From Flavobacteriales bacterium (GTDB lineage: Bacteria; Bacteroidota; Bacteroidia; Flavobacteriales_F; PHOS-HE28): DNA of 64,000 nucleotides. The notes below the pieces were generated by a model. That model saw only the letters and a list, made by a program, of their open reading frames with translations, was not told where the DNA came from and did not search any database. The DNA lies in contig JACJZG010000003.1 in the NCBI GenBank assembly GCA_020635715.1, positions 1 through 64,000 on the forward strand. Reading direction: 5' to 3'. Positions 52,330 to 62,000 of the stretch are shown one piece after another. A program made the position numbers and the translations under genes. Every line of letters begins with the position of its first letter. Position 1 is the stretch's first letter.

Positions 52330-54312
52330 TCACGGGGTGGGCTTCCTCCCTTCCACGAAGAACATCGGCAGGTCACCCTTGCCCTTCGCACTGATCAGAC
52401 CGCGTGGGTCGAAGACGAACGCCGCGTCATGTTCGATCAATGCGTGAGTGGCCCCGCTGATGTTCACCCTGCCCACGGCCCCGGAAGATTCCATGCGACT
52501 CGCGGTGTTCACGGTGTCCCCCCAGATGTCGTACTGGAACTTGGTGACCCCCACGATACCCGCCACCACGGGACCGGTATGGATGCCGACACGCATCTCG
52601 AAGGCGGGCTTGCCTTGGGCATCGCGCAACGCCTTCCGCGCCGCCATGAAGGCTTGCATCTCCAGCGCCGCGTGCACCACATCGGCGGGTGAGCATGCGG
52701 TGGGATCGGGCAGTCCACCGGCGCACATGTACGCATCACCGATCGTCTTGATCTTCTCAATGCCCCGCGCCGCAATGATCTTGTCGAAGGCCTTGAAGCA
52801 GATGTTCAGCTCTTCCACGAGCTCCTGTGGGGAGAGCAGTTCACTGGCCTGCGTGAAGCCCTTGAAGTCGGTGAAGAGGATGGTGACCTGTTCGAAGTGA
52901 CGCGCTTCGGCGTGACCCTTCTCCTTGAGTTCCGCGGCCACTTCGTGCGGCAGGATGTTATGGAGCAGTTCGTCGCTGCGGTCCCGCTCACGCGAGATCG
53001 CTTCTCGTGACCGGCGCATGTGGCGCAGTCGCCCGTACAAGCCGCCTGCCACCACAAGCACGCCCATGGAGGAGAACAGGAAGAGGTTGCGCCGGTCGCG
53101 TTCCGCACCGAGCTGTTCCTGGTGTGCCAGCTCGCGGGCATACCGTTCCCGAACGTTGGTGAGGCTGTCCGCGAGCATGCGTTCCTGGTAGGTGCGCGCC
53201 ACTTCCATCCGTGCGACCTCACGGCTGTCGTTCAGCTTCAGCAGCGAGTCGTTCGCGCTCTGGTAAGCCCGCTGGGCGAGCAACGCCCGCCGATGATCAC
53301 CAAGCCCTTCATACGCACTGGTCAGGCACAGCTGGCATTCCCGCACCTGTTGCAGGAGTTCGTGCTGCGCGGATAGGTCCGCGGCCCGCCGGCACGCCTT
53401 TACCGCATCGGCGTATCGCCGTTGGTCCAGGTAGAGGTTGCCACGATTGATGTGCGTGCGGATCACCTGTCGCATGCTGCCGATCGCACCGAGCAACGCC
53501 TCGGCGGAATCGAGGCTGGCGAAGGCTTCCGCTGTGCGACCCAGGCGGCCGTACACGCGGCCCATGTTGTTGAAGGCCATGCCCTGTTCCAGCTTCCTGC
53601 CCATGCCGCGGTACAAGGCAAGGCTCCGCTCGAACTCAACCAGGGCGGTGTCCAGCGCACCAAGCTCCAGATGCGTGGCACCGAGGTTCAATTGGGCCTG
53701 CGCCCGGCTCCTGGTGTTGTTCAGTTCCTCGGCCAGCGCTGCGCTGCGGCGGTAGTTCTCAAGCGCGGCGGGCAGGTCGCCCAGCTCGGTATGGATGTTG
53801 CCGATGTTGTTGAAGGTGCCCGCCAGGCCTTCCTTGTTGTTCAGCTCGGTGTCGATCCGCAGGCTGCGCTGCAACTGTTCCAAGGCCTCGGGCAGGTCGC
53901 CGAGGTTCTTGTACACGTTGCTCATGTTGCTGTACGTGTTCGCCTCGCGCTTCCGGTCATCCATCGCCCGGGCGGTGGCCAGGCACTGCCGTAGGTGCTC
54001 CAGGGACGCGCCGTAGTCGCTCTTCAGGCTCGCCCCAACGGCCATGGTCGTATGGGCTTCGTACTGGCCCCGGCGATCCCGGGCCTTCAACGCGAGCGCG
54101 AGTTGTTCCCTGGCGAGCGCCATACCGCTGTCCGGCTGCTCGAAGACCGTCTTCCAGGCCAGGGCTTGAACGGCCTTCAGCCTTGCGCTGTCCGGTGCAC
54201 TGATGTTACGCCAGACGCTCCAGAGCGAGTCGCTCTGCGCGGGCGCCTCCACGCCGGGCCAGAGGAAGGCCGCCACGACCGAAGGGATGATGAGGGTACG
54301 CAGCCGGTTCAT
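52330..54312 (-). CDS. TPR-containing class III adenylate cyclase
   Basis: A 660-residue membrane protein. A signal peptide (VVAAFLWPGVEAPAQ) exports an N-terminal sensor region of about seven tetratricopeptide repeats (about 70-345: ANTYSNMSNVYKNLGDLPEAL and so on). A coiled-coil segment (365-405) and one membrane helix (about 408-425) follow, then a HAMP-like linker and the cytoplasmic cyclase domain (about 470-655). Both metal aspartates are present (ILFTDFKGFT, IGDAYM). The Lys in EKIKTIGD and the Asp in YDIWGD are the adenine-specifying pair, and the transition-state Asn and Arg are in NTASRM. It should therefore make cAMP in response to a periplasmic protein signal. No cAMP receptor gene is nearby. 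Confidence 0.9.
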   Translation of the reverse strand: MNRLRTLIIPSVVAAFLWPGVEAPAQSDSLWSVWRNISAPDSARLKAVQALAWKTVFEQPDSGMALAREQLALALKARDRRGQYEAHTTMAVGASLKSDYGASLEHLRQCLATARAMDDRKREANTYSNMSNVYKNLGDLPEALEQLQRSLRIDTELNNKEGLAGTFNNIGNIHTELGDLPAALENYRRSAALAEELNNTRSRAQAQLNLGATHLELGALDTALVEFERSLALYRGMGRKLEQGMAFNNMGRVYGRLGRTAEAFASLDSAEALLGAIGSMRQVIRTHINRGNLYLDQRRYADAVKACRRAADLSAQHELLQQVRECQLCLTSAYEGLGDHRRALLAQRAYQSANDSLLKLNDSREVARMEVARTYQERMLADSLTNVRERYARELAHQEQLGAERDRRNLFLFSSMGVLVVAGGLYGRLRHMRRSREAISRERDRSDELLHNILPHEVAAELKEKGHAEARHFEQVTILFTDFKGFTQASELLSPQELVEELNICFKAFDKIIAARGIEKIKTIGDAYMCAGGLPDPTACSPADVVHAALEMQAFMAARKALRDAQGKPAFEMRVGIHTGPVVAGIVGVTKFQYDIWGDTVNTASRMESSGAVGRVNISGATHALIEHDAAFVFDPRGLISAKGKGDLPMFFVEGRKPTP

Positions 54313-54327
54313 CGGTCCCGGCTCCTA

Positions 54328-55080
54328 CTAATTGGTGCGCCCACCATGCACCGCCGCGCTCATGGCGAAGATGTGCTCAGGATCATGCTCGAAGGCGGTG
54401 CCCACCACCAGCACGTCGGCACCTGCATCACACAGGCTGCGGGCCGTTCCCACATCCGAGATGCCGCCACCTACGATGATCGGCAGTTCCACCTGCGAGC
54501 GTACCGCCGCGATCATCGCGGGAGAGACCGTGCGCAGGGCCCCGCTGCCCGTGTCCATGTACACCGTGCGGAGGCCGAGGTAGGAGCCGGCCAGCGCCGT
54601 GGCGGCCGCAATACCTGGTTTGTCATGCGGTATCGGCACCGTCTGGCTCACGTAGCTCACCGTGGTCGGCTTGCCTCCGTCAACAAGCATGTATCCGGTC
54701 GGGATGGCTTCGATGCCCAAAGCCTTCACCGTGGGCGCCGCTGTCACGTGATGCCCGATCAGCAGTTCAGGGTTCCTTCCGCTGATCAACGAGAGGAAGA
54801 GGACCGCATCGGCATGCGCGCTCAATTGGGCCGGACTGCCGGGAAAGAGGATCACCGGCCGGTCGCTCAGGTCCTTCACACGACGCACGCACTGGTCGAA
54901 TGCTGCGGAAGTGAGCAGGCTTCCTCCCACGAAGATCAGATCGGCCTGGGCCATGCAGGCGTTCTGCACGGTGCGGTCCAGGCGCTCGCCGTCCTGCCCG
55001 AAGTCCGGGTCGATGAGCACGGCCAGCAGCTTGCGCCCCATGTTCCGTGCGTCATCCAGCAGGTGCAACACCGACCCCAT
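54328..55080 (-). CDS. Geranylgeranylglyceryl phosphate synthase family protein (PcrB-like)
   Basis: A 250-residue TIM-barrel prenyltransferase of the GGGPS/PcrB family, which joins a polyprenyl diphosphate to sn-glycerol-1-phosphate, the first ether bond of archaeal-type lipids. Signatures are LLAVLIDPDFGQDG near the N-terminus, FVGGSLLTS, SGRNPELLIGHHVTAAP, the glycerol-phosphate-binding IPTGYMLVDGG and YMDTGSGA, and the phosphate-binding IVGGGISDVGTA and DVLVVGTAFE. Functional members are known in Bacteroidota, though their lipid products are poorly understood. ATG 55080 matches the family start, and a -7 box TATGTTCG ends only 4 nt upstream, so the message may be leaderless. It lies 15 nt upstream of the cyclase gene on the same strand. 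Confidence 0.87.
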   Translation of the reverse strand: MGSVLHLLDDARNMGRKLLAVLIDPDFGQDGERLDRTVQNACMAQADLIFVGGSLLTSAAFDQCVRRVKDLSDRPVILFPGSPAQLSAHADAVLFLSLISGRNPELLIGHHVTAAPTVKALGIEAIPTGYMLVDGGKPTTVSYVSQTVPIPHDKPGIAAATALAGSYLGLRTVYMDTGSGALRTVSPAMIAAVRSQVELPIIVGGGISDVGTARSLCDAGADVLVVGTAFEHDPEHIFAMSAAVHGGRTN

Positions 55081-55084
55081 CGTG

Positions 55085-55092
55085 CGAACATA
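55085..55092 (-). promoter_or_regulatory. -7 box of the GGGP synthase gene
   Basis: The minus strand reads TATGTTCG, ending 4 nt before the ATG. The transcript would start at or within a few bases of the start codon. The -33 element is weak. Confidence 0.5.
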
Positions 55093-55191
55093 CGGACGTC
55101 CGGGCGTAGCCGGTGCCTCTGCCGGGGTCCGTCTACATCCACTTGTCGGAACATCCGCGTGCCCCTTCCGTTCAAAGCGGCTCAAGCCTTC

Positions 55192-55199
55192 TACGTTTG
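55192..55199 (+). promoter_or_regulatory. -7 box of the glycosyltransferase gene
   Basis: TACGTTTG, a perfect match to TAnnTTTG, ends 5 nt before the ATG at 55205. This again suggests a leaderless or nearly leaderless message. A TTCAAAG near 55171 could stand in for the -33 element. Confidence 0.5.
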
Positions 55200-55204
55200 C
55201 CGCG

Positions 55205-56443
55205 ATGAGCGAGCGTCCCTTGAAAGTCCTGCAGATCGCCTTCGCCTGCGAACCCGAACGTGGCAGTGAGCCGGCCGTGGGGTGGAATTGCGCCTATGCG
55301 GCCTCACGCGACCGGCCCGTGTGGGTGATCACCGATCCTTCACACAAGCAGCCGATCGAGGCCTGGCTGGCGAAGCATGGGGAAAGGAACATCCGGGTGC
55401 ACTACCATCCCATGCCGTCCTGGACGCAATGGATGTGGCGTATCCAGTTCACGGTGAATCTGTACTACTACCTGTGGAACATCGGCGCCACCAAGCTCGC
55501 CAGGCGCCTGCATGCAGAGGAACGCTTCGATCTGGTCCACCATGTGACCTATGTGCGTTACTGGATGCCCAGTGCCGGTGCAGGTCTCGGCATTCCTTTC
55601 ATTTGGGGCCCATTGGGCGGGGGTGAATCAGCGCCTCCCGGTTTCCTGCGTGGTGTCGGACTGAAGGGCCGCTTCGAGGAGAACCTCCGCGCCGTGATGC
55701 GTTGGGTGTTCGAGCGTGACCCTTGGTTGAAGCGGACCGCGAAGGCGGCCACGGTGGCCATCGCCTGTTCCGAGGATACGGCCGCACGCATGCGCAAGCT
55801 GGGTGTGAAGGACCTCCGCATCATGTCCAGCATCGGCATCACGCCCGGTGGCCTCGGCGCCCACACGCCCCGCCCGGCCGATGGAAAGGTGCGTTTTGTG
55901 AGCGTGGGGCGTCTGCTACACTGGAAGGGATTCCACTTCGGGCTGGAGGCGTTCGCGAAGGCGGCGATACCGAACGCGGAGTACGTGGTGGTGGGCAATG
56001 GCCCTGAAATGCAGCGGCTGCAGGCCCTGGTGGACCGGCTGGGGATCCGGGACAAGGTCACCTTTACCGGGGAGCTGCCCTGGCGCGATGGCCTGAAGCA
56101 GTTCCAGGCGGCGGATGTGCTCGTACACCCCAGCCTGCACGATTCGGGCGGTTTCGTCCTGCTCGAGGCCATGGAGATGCGTAAGCCTGTGGTCTGCCTC
56201 AAGCTTGGCGGTCCCGGAGTGTACGTGAACGATGCCACCGGCTTCGCCATTCCGGCCAGGTCCATTGCGCAGGTGATCGATGAGCTGGCCCGGGCCATGC
56301 ACCAGCTGGCCGCGGATCCGAACCTGCGCAAGCGGCTCGGGGATGCCGGGCACGAACGGGCGGTCACCGAGTTCACCTGGGCCAGGAAGGCGCAGGACAC
56401 CGAACGGATCTACCGCGAGGTCACCGCTTGCCCCTTGGGGTAA
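55205..56443 (+). CDS. GT4-type glycosyltransferase
   Basis: A 412-residue retaining glycosyltransferase with two Rossmann domains (GT-B fold). The N-domain begins KVLQIAFACEPERGSEPAVGWN and has the donor/acceptor loop IWGPLGGGESAPPGF. The C-domain has FVSVGRLLHWKGFHFGLEAF, with the GR.L..KG signature, and SLHDSGGFVLLEAMEMRKPVV. In the last motif the usual E-x7-E pair reads D-x7-E, as in a recognised GT4 sub-branch. The enzyme probably adds a hexose to a lipid or polysaccharide on the cytoplasmic face of the inner membrane; donor and acceptor cannot be read from sequence. It is divergent from the GGGP synthase gene with 124 nt between the start codons, so a role in a shared lipid pathway is possible but speculative. 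Confidence 0.85.
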   Translation: MSERPLKVLQIAFACEPERGSEPAVGWNCAYAASRDRPVWVITDPSHKQPIEAWLAKHGERNIRVHYHPMPSWTQWMWRIQFTVNLYYYLWNIGATKLARRLHAEERFDLVHHVTYVRYWMPSAGAGLGIPFIWGPLGGGESAPPGFLRGVGLKGRFEENLRAVMRWVFERDPWLKRTAKAATVAIACSEDTAARMRKLGVKDLRIMSSIGITPGGLGAHTPRPADGKVRFVSVGRLLHWKGFHFGLEAFAKAAIPNAEYVVVGNGPEMQRLQALVDRLGIRDKVTFTGELPWRDGLKQFQAADVLVHPSLHDSGGFVLLEAMEMRKPVVCLKLGGPGVYVNDATGFAIPARSIAQVIDELARAMHQLAADPNLRKRLGDAGHERAVTEFTWARKAQDTERIYREVTACPLG

Positions 56444-56482
56444 GTCCCTGATGGCCAAAAGGGGAGGAGTTGTGCACAAGGG

Positions 56483-56513
56483 TTGCCAGAAGGTCCATAC
56501 GGCCGTACTTTTG
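56483..56513 (+). promoter_or_regulatory. Promoter of ahcY
   Basis: TTG (56483-56485), a 20-nt spacer and TACTTTTG (56506-56513), the last a perfect match to TAnnTTTG. The leader before the start codon is about 30 nt. Confidence 0.7.
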
Positions 56514-56546
56514 CACCCGCGTTCGGCGAAGCGGACGTGCAACCAT

Positions 56547-57872
<1,326 letters not shown>

Positions 57873-57892
57873 CCGGCACTCCCGAACCTGCG

Positions 57893-57921
57893 AAGGGCCG
57901 TCCCACGGGGCGGCCCTTTTC
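57893..57921 (+). terminator. Intrinsic terminator of ahcY
   Basis: An AAGGGCCG...CGGCCCTT stem, extended inwards by GU and GC pairs, is followed by TTTTC on the plus strand, 20 nt after the stop codon. This is the clearest Rho-independent terminator in the window. Confidence 0.85.
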
Positions 57922-57948
57922 TCGTTCATCCGGCCACCAGGCGCTCAC

Positions 57949-58380
57949 CTAATTGTAGATGCGCAGGGTCGTTCCGTTGAAAGTGGTATTGTACCGTTGC
58001 AGGTTCAAGGCGGCCGGGCCTTCCACCACGCTGCCGTCCACGATGCTGAAGGCCGAATGGCAGCAGGCCGAATCCCGGGCGATGATCTCGCTCTCGTCCA
58101 CGAACACCCGGCAGTATTCCGCAGGTTGGTAAGGGCAGTGCCGGTCCATCACCACGAACTCATCGGGGGAGGCCCGATACACGATCAACCCCTGGGATCC
58201 GCCGCTGAGGTAGATCCAGCCGCCCGGCACCGACACATCGATGTAGGCCGGGTTGTTCACGTTGATGCTGATGTCCACCGGGGTCAGCGGCACGCCTCCA
58301 CGTTCCTCCTTGCGGCAGCCCCCGAGCAGCGCGAATAGGGCCAGAACGGCCGGTATGATGGAGGTGTGGAGCCTGCGCAT
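57949..58380 (-). CDS. Rieske-like lipoprotein with incomplete iron-sulfur ligands
   Basis: A 143-residue lipoprotein: MRRLHTSIIPAVLALFALLGGC is a lipoprotein signal with acceptor Cys22. The mature domain (about 40-143) follows the layout of the Rieske-like lipoproteins of Bacteroidota, with GGWIYLSGGSQGLIVYRA, then VMDRHCPYQ and later DSACCHSAFSIVDGSVVEGPA. A true Rieske centre needs C-x-H and C-x-x-H. Here the first pair reads C-P-Y and the second A-C-C-H, so at least two ligands are missing and a normal 2Fe-2S cluster is unlikely. It could bind another metal, or be a structural relic. A -7 box TACCTTCG lies 30 nt upstream of the start. It converges on ahcY behind the terminator. Confidence 0.75.
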   Translation of the reverse strand: MRRLHTSIIPAVLALFALLGGCRKEERGGVPLTPVDISINVNNPAYIDVSVPGGWIYLSGGSQGLIVYRASPDEFVVMDRHCPYQPAEYCRVFVDESEIIARDSACCHSAFSIVDGSVVEGPAALNLQRYNTTFNGTTLRIYN

Positions 58381-58410
58381 GGTGGCCACGCTGGTGTGGC
58401 TGGGAGCACA

Positions 58411-58418
58411 CGAAGGTA
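58411..58418 (-). promoter_or_regulatory. Putative -7 box for the Rieske-like gene
   Basis: The minus strand reads TACCTTCG, 30 nt before the ATG. A TTG on the same strand is only 13 nt further up, which is shorter than usual, so the -33 assignment is uncertain. Confidence 0.4.
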
Positions 58419-58471
58419 TGCCCACGGGTGGCAACGGCGGAATGGCCCGGTCATTGCGCTATCCTTGTACC

Positions 58472-58762
58472 ATGCGCAGGCGGCTGGCTTACCTACTTCT
58501 TCTCATTGGCCTATCAGCGGCTCCGGTGGTCTCCTCCGCGCAGGACGGCATCTCCCGAAAGAAGCAGGAACGGATCCAGGCGAAGAAGGCCAAGGACGAA
58601 AAGAAGGCGAAGGCACGCCAGGAGCGGGATGACCGCAAGCGTCACCTGGACATCCAGGACAAGGCCACCCGTAAGCGGATCAAGCGGCATACCAAGCGCG
58701 CCGACCGGCGGGGGAGCGGACCGCACCGCGACGGGTTCTTCCGCCGCACCTTTGGTGGGTGA
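58472..58762 (+). CDS. Small exported, very basic protein
   Basis: A 96-residue protein of unknown function. A signal peptide (MRRRLAYLLLLIGLSAAPVVSSAQ) is followed by about 70 residues dominated by Lys, Arg, Glu and Asp (KKQERIQAKKAKDEKKAKAR, KRIKRHTKRADRRG), probably a single charged helix, and a short end GFFRRTFGG. The composition suggests binding to an anionic partner such as lipid A, polysaccharide or nucleic acid outside the cytoplasm, but this is inference from charge alone. TATCCTTG, one mismatch from the -7 consensus, lies 4 nt before the ATG. Longer in-frame starts upstream overlap the divergent Rieske-like gene and lack a signal peptide. Confidence 0.6.
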   Translation: MRRRLAYLLLLIGLSAAPVVSSAQDGISRKKQERIQAKKAKDEKKAKARQERDDRKRHLDIQDKATRKRIKRHTKRADRRGSGPHRDGFFRRTFGG

Positions 58763-59014
58763 CAGACGGTTGGTGCTCGCTGCACAACGACCATTGCTCG
58801 TTCCGGGCCTCCGGAAGCGCCTCCTCCTCAGATATATTTCGAGCATGTTACCCCAGGATGACATGCGGGCTGGATGGACCGGAAGGTTCGGGGAAGGGTC
58901 GACGCGCTGGAACTCGCGCGGGACGGCGATCGCAGGGCGAAAGTCGGAAGGGGGAACTTTCTATATTAGCGCCCCCTCGTTGCCCTGTTCACCTGAACGT
59001 AAAACCTACCGTTG

Positions 59015-62000
59015 ATGTTGAGAAGAGTATTCTCCACAGCTGTCCTTTCCATCCTCACCTCGATGGCGCTCGTGGCGCAAACGGGTTTTGGCAGCTTGAA
59101 AGGAACCATCAAGGACAAGAAGTCCAATGAACCACTGCCGTTCGTGAACGTGGTCGTTGAGCGCAACGGTACCCAGGTATCCGGGGGCGCCACCGACTTC
59201 GATGGCGGCTACTTCATCAAACCACTGGACCCGGGGAACTACGATGTGGTGGTGAGCTACGTCGGTTATCAGCCCTACAAGCAGGTGGGCGTGGTGATCA
59301 CCAACGGTAAGATCACCTTCCTGGACATCGGACTCAGCCAGGGTGTGGAACTGAAGGAATTCGAGGTGGTACAGTACGTGGTGCCACTGATCGACAGGGA
59401 CGGAGGGGCATCCGGAGGAACGGTAACGCGTGATCAGATCGCCAAGATGCCGGGTCGTTCGGCCAACTCCATTGCCACCACCGTAGCCGGGGCGAGCGAC
59501 GCCGGCACCGGCGGTGGGGTGAGCATTCGTGGATCCCGGACAGAGAACACCTATTACTACATCGACGGTGTGAAGGTGCCTGCCGGAGCGGGTACCGGTC
59601 TTCCCAAGAGCGCGATCGAAGAGGTGCAGGTGATCACCGGTGGGGTCCCGGCCAACTTCGGCGACGTGACCGGGGGTCTCATCAACATCACCACGCGGGG
59701 TCCGAGCCGGAACTTCTTCGGCGGCTTCGATTACCTGACCTCCGGATACAAGGTGGGTAGCGACATCACGGACATCGTTGGTCTGGATAAATACGCCTTC
59801 AACCAGTTGGAGGCCAGCTTGAGCGGCCCCATCCTCTTTAAGAAGGACAGCTTGGGTAATAAGACCAAACCCCTCATCGGATTCTTCGTTTCCGGCCAGT
59901 ACACCAATGTGGTCGATGGCTCCCCTTCCTACTTGGGGGATGTACGGGTGCGCCCGGAGGTGCGTGATCAACTGCTGTCCAACCCAGCTCAACTGCGGCC
60001 CAACGGGGCGAACGATTTCATCCTCGCGTATTCGAGCGAATACCTGCGGACGTCGGATATCCAGGAGTTGAAGACCCGTCAGAATGCGGGCGAGATCAGA
60101 TACCTCGGCTCCGGAAAGATCGACATCACCACCACCCCGACGATCAACCTGACCGTTGGTGGTTCCATCGATTACAGCAATCGCCAGGACTGGAACCGGG
60201 ACAACTCGCTGCTCAACGCCGAGAACAACATCCGTATCAAGGAGAACACGTGGAGGGGTTTCGTCAAGTTCACCCAGCGTTTCATCAACCGTTCTGCGGA
60301 GGAGGAGAAGCGGAGTGCGATCCAGAACGCTTACTACACGCTTCAGCTGGATTATTCCCAGTACAGGAGCCAGGTGGAGGATTTCGTGCATGAGGACCGC
60401 TTCTGGGATTATGGCTATGTGGGGAAATTCCAGACCCTTCAGGCACCTCAGTTCGAGGTCACCCCGAACCTGAACCCCCAATACCTCACGCAGCTCGGTG
60501 CCCAGGACACGTTGGTGATCTTCACGCCGGGTACCCAGAACCCGGATCTGGCATCCATCAACACGTTCTACTTCAACAACATGCCTCAGGAGAACTTCCC
60601 GGGGGAACTGTTGTTCGGCATCCCCAACCCCAACTACGTCGGCTTCCGTCGTAACCTGGTGGAATCCCAGAACAGGGGGGTGCTTTGGAACGGTCAACGA
60701 CCGCGTGTGATCTACAACCTGTGGAACAGCATCGGTTTCATCGATGCACCGAACGATGCGGAATTCAGGAAACGACTGAACGATCAGGTCCGATTCTCCG
60801 CCTTCGGAAGTGCGGACATCGGGAACCATGCCGTTGCACTGGGTGTGGAGTATGAACAACTGTCGCAACGGCGTTATAACCTGGCTCCGGTGGGCCTTTG
60901 GACCCGGGGCCGTGGCATGGTCAACACCCACCTCGTGTGGGATTATGACAACCCGACGCAGATCATCGACGGGGGATACAACGGTCTGCCCGATGCCACC
61001 TTCCCTTACGCGCTCACGCGCCGTATCAGCTCCGGCGATGGACAGACCAACTTTGATCGGAACCTGCGGATCTCCCTGGGCCTCGATCCGGATGGAGGCG
61101 ATTTCATCGATCTGGATGCGATCGACCCGGATCAGCTTTCCCTTGATCTCTTCTCTGCCGATGAGCTTGTGAACTCGGGGAACAGCTTCGTGTCCTATGT
61201 GGGCTATGACCACCTGGGCAACAAGATCACCGGCAAGCCCAGCTTCTCCGAATTCTTCACCGGCAAGAACGACCAGGGCCAGTACACGCGCCTGCAGGCA
61301 CCCTTCGAACCGATCTACATGGCCGGTTACCTCATGGACAAGTTCACCTTCGATGACATCATCTTCAACGTGGGTGTGCGGGTGGACCGTTACGATGCCA
61401 ACCAGCCCGTGCTGAAGGATAAATACCTCTTCCAGGAGGCCTACACAGCTGGCTCTTCCGTTCCGAACGCACGGATCCAGGAGGCCTTGGATAACCGCCC
61501 GTCGAACATCGGCGATGATTTCGTGGTCTATGTGGACAACTCCACTGATCCGAACAAGATCAATGGCTACCGCGATGGGGACACTTGGTACAGCCCACAA
61601 GGGGTTCAACTGAGCGATGGGAACTCCGTGCTGGAGGCTGGTGAGATCAAGCCCTATCTCGTTGAGGGTGACAAGCCCCAGGAGATCTCCGGTTCCGACC
61701 TTCGTCAGAACGGATTTAAGGACTACACCCCTGCGGTGAACGTGATGCCCCGTGTGGCCTTCTCCTTCCCCATCAGCGATGAGGCCGTGTTCTTTGCCCA
61801 CTACGATGTGCTCACACAGCGCCCCAACGCGGTGCAGAGCCGCCTCGACCTGGTCACCATGACCTACCTCGGGCTTACCGGTGATGTGGTCAACAATCCG
61901 GACCTCAAGCCGACCAAGACCATTGATTACGAACTGGGCTTCCAGCAGGTGCTGTCCAAATCCTCCTCGCTGAAGATAGCCGCGTACTACCGCGAGCTGC

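Noticed and set aside
56443..56546. S-adenosylhomocysteine or SAM riboswitch in front of ahcY
   Set aside because: The leader after the promoter is only about 30 nt, and none of the conserved aptamer blocks is present.
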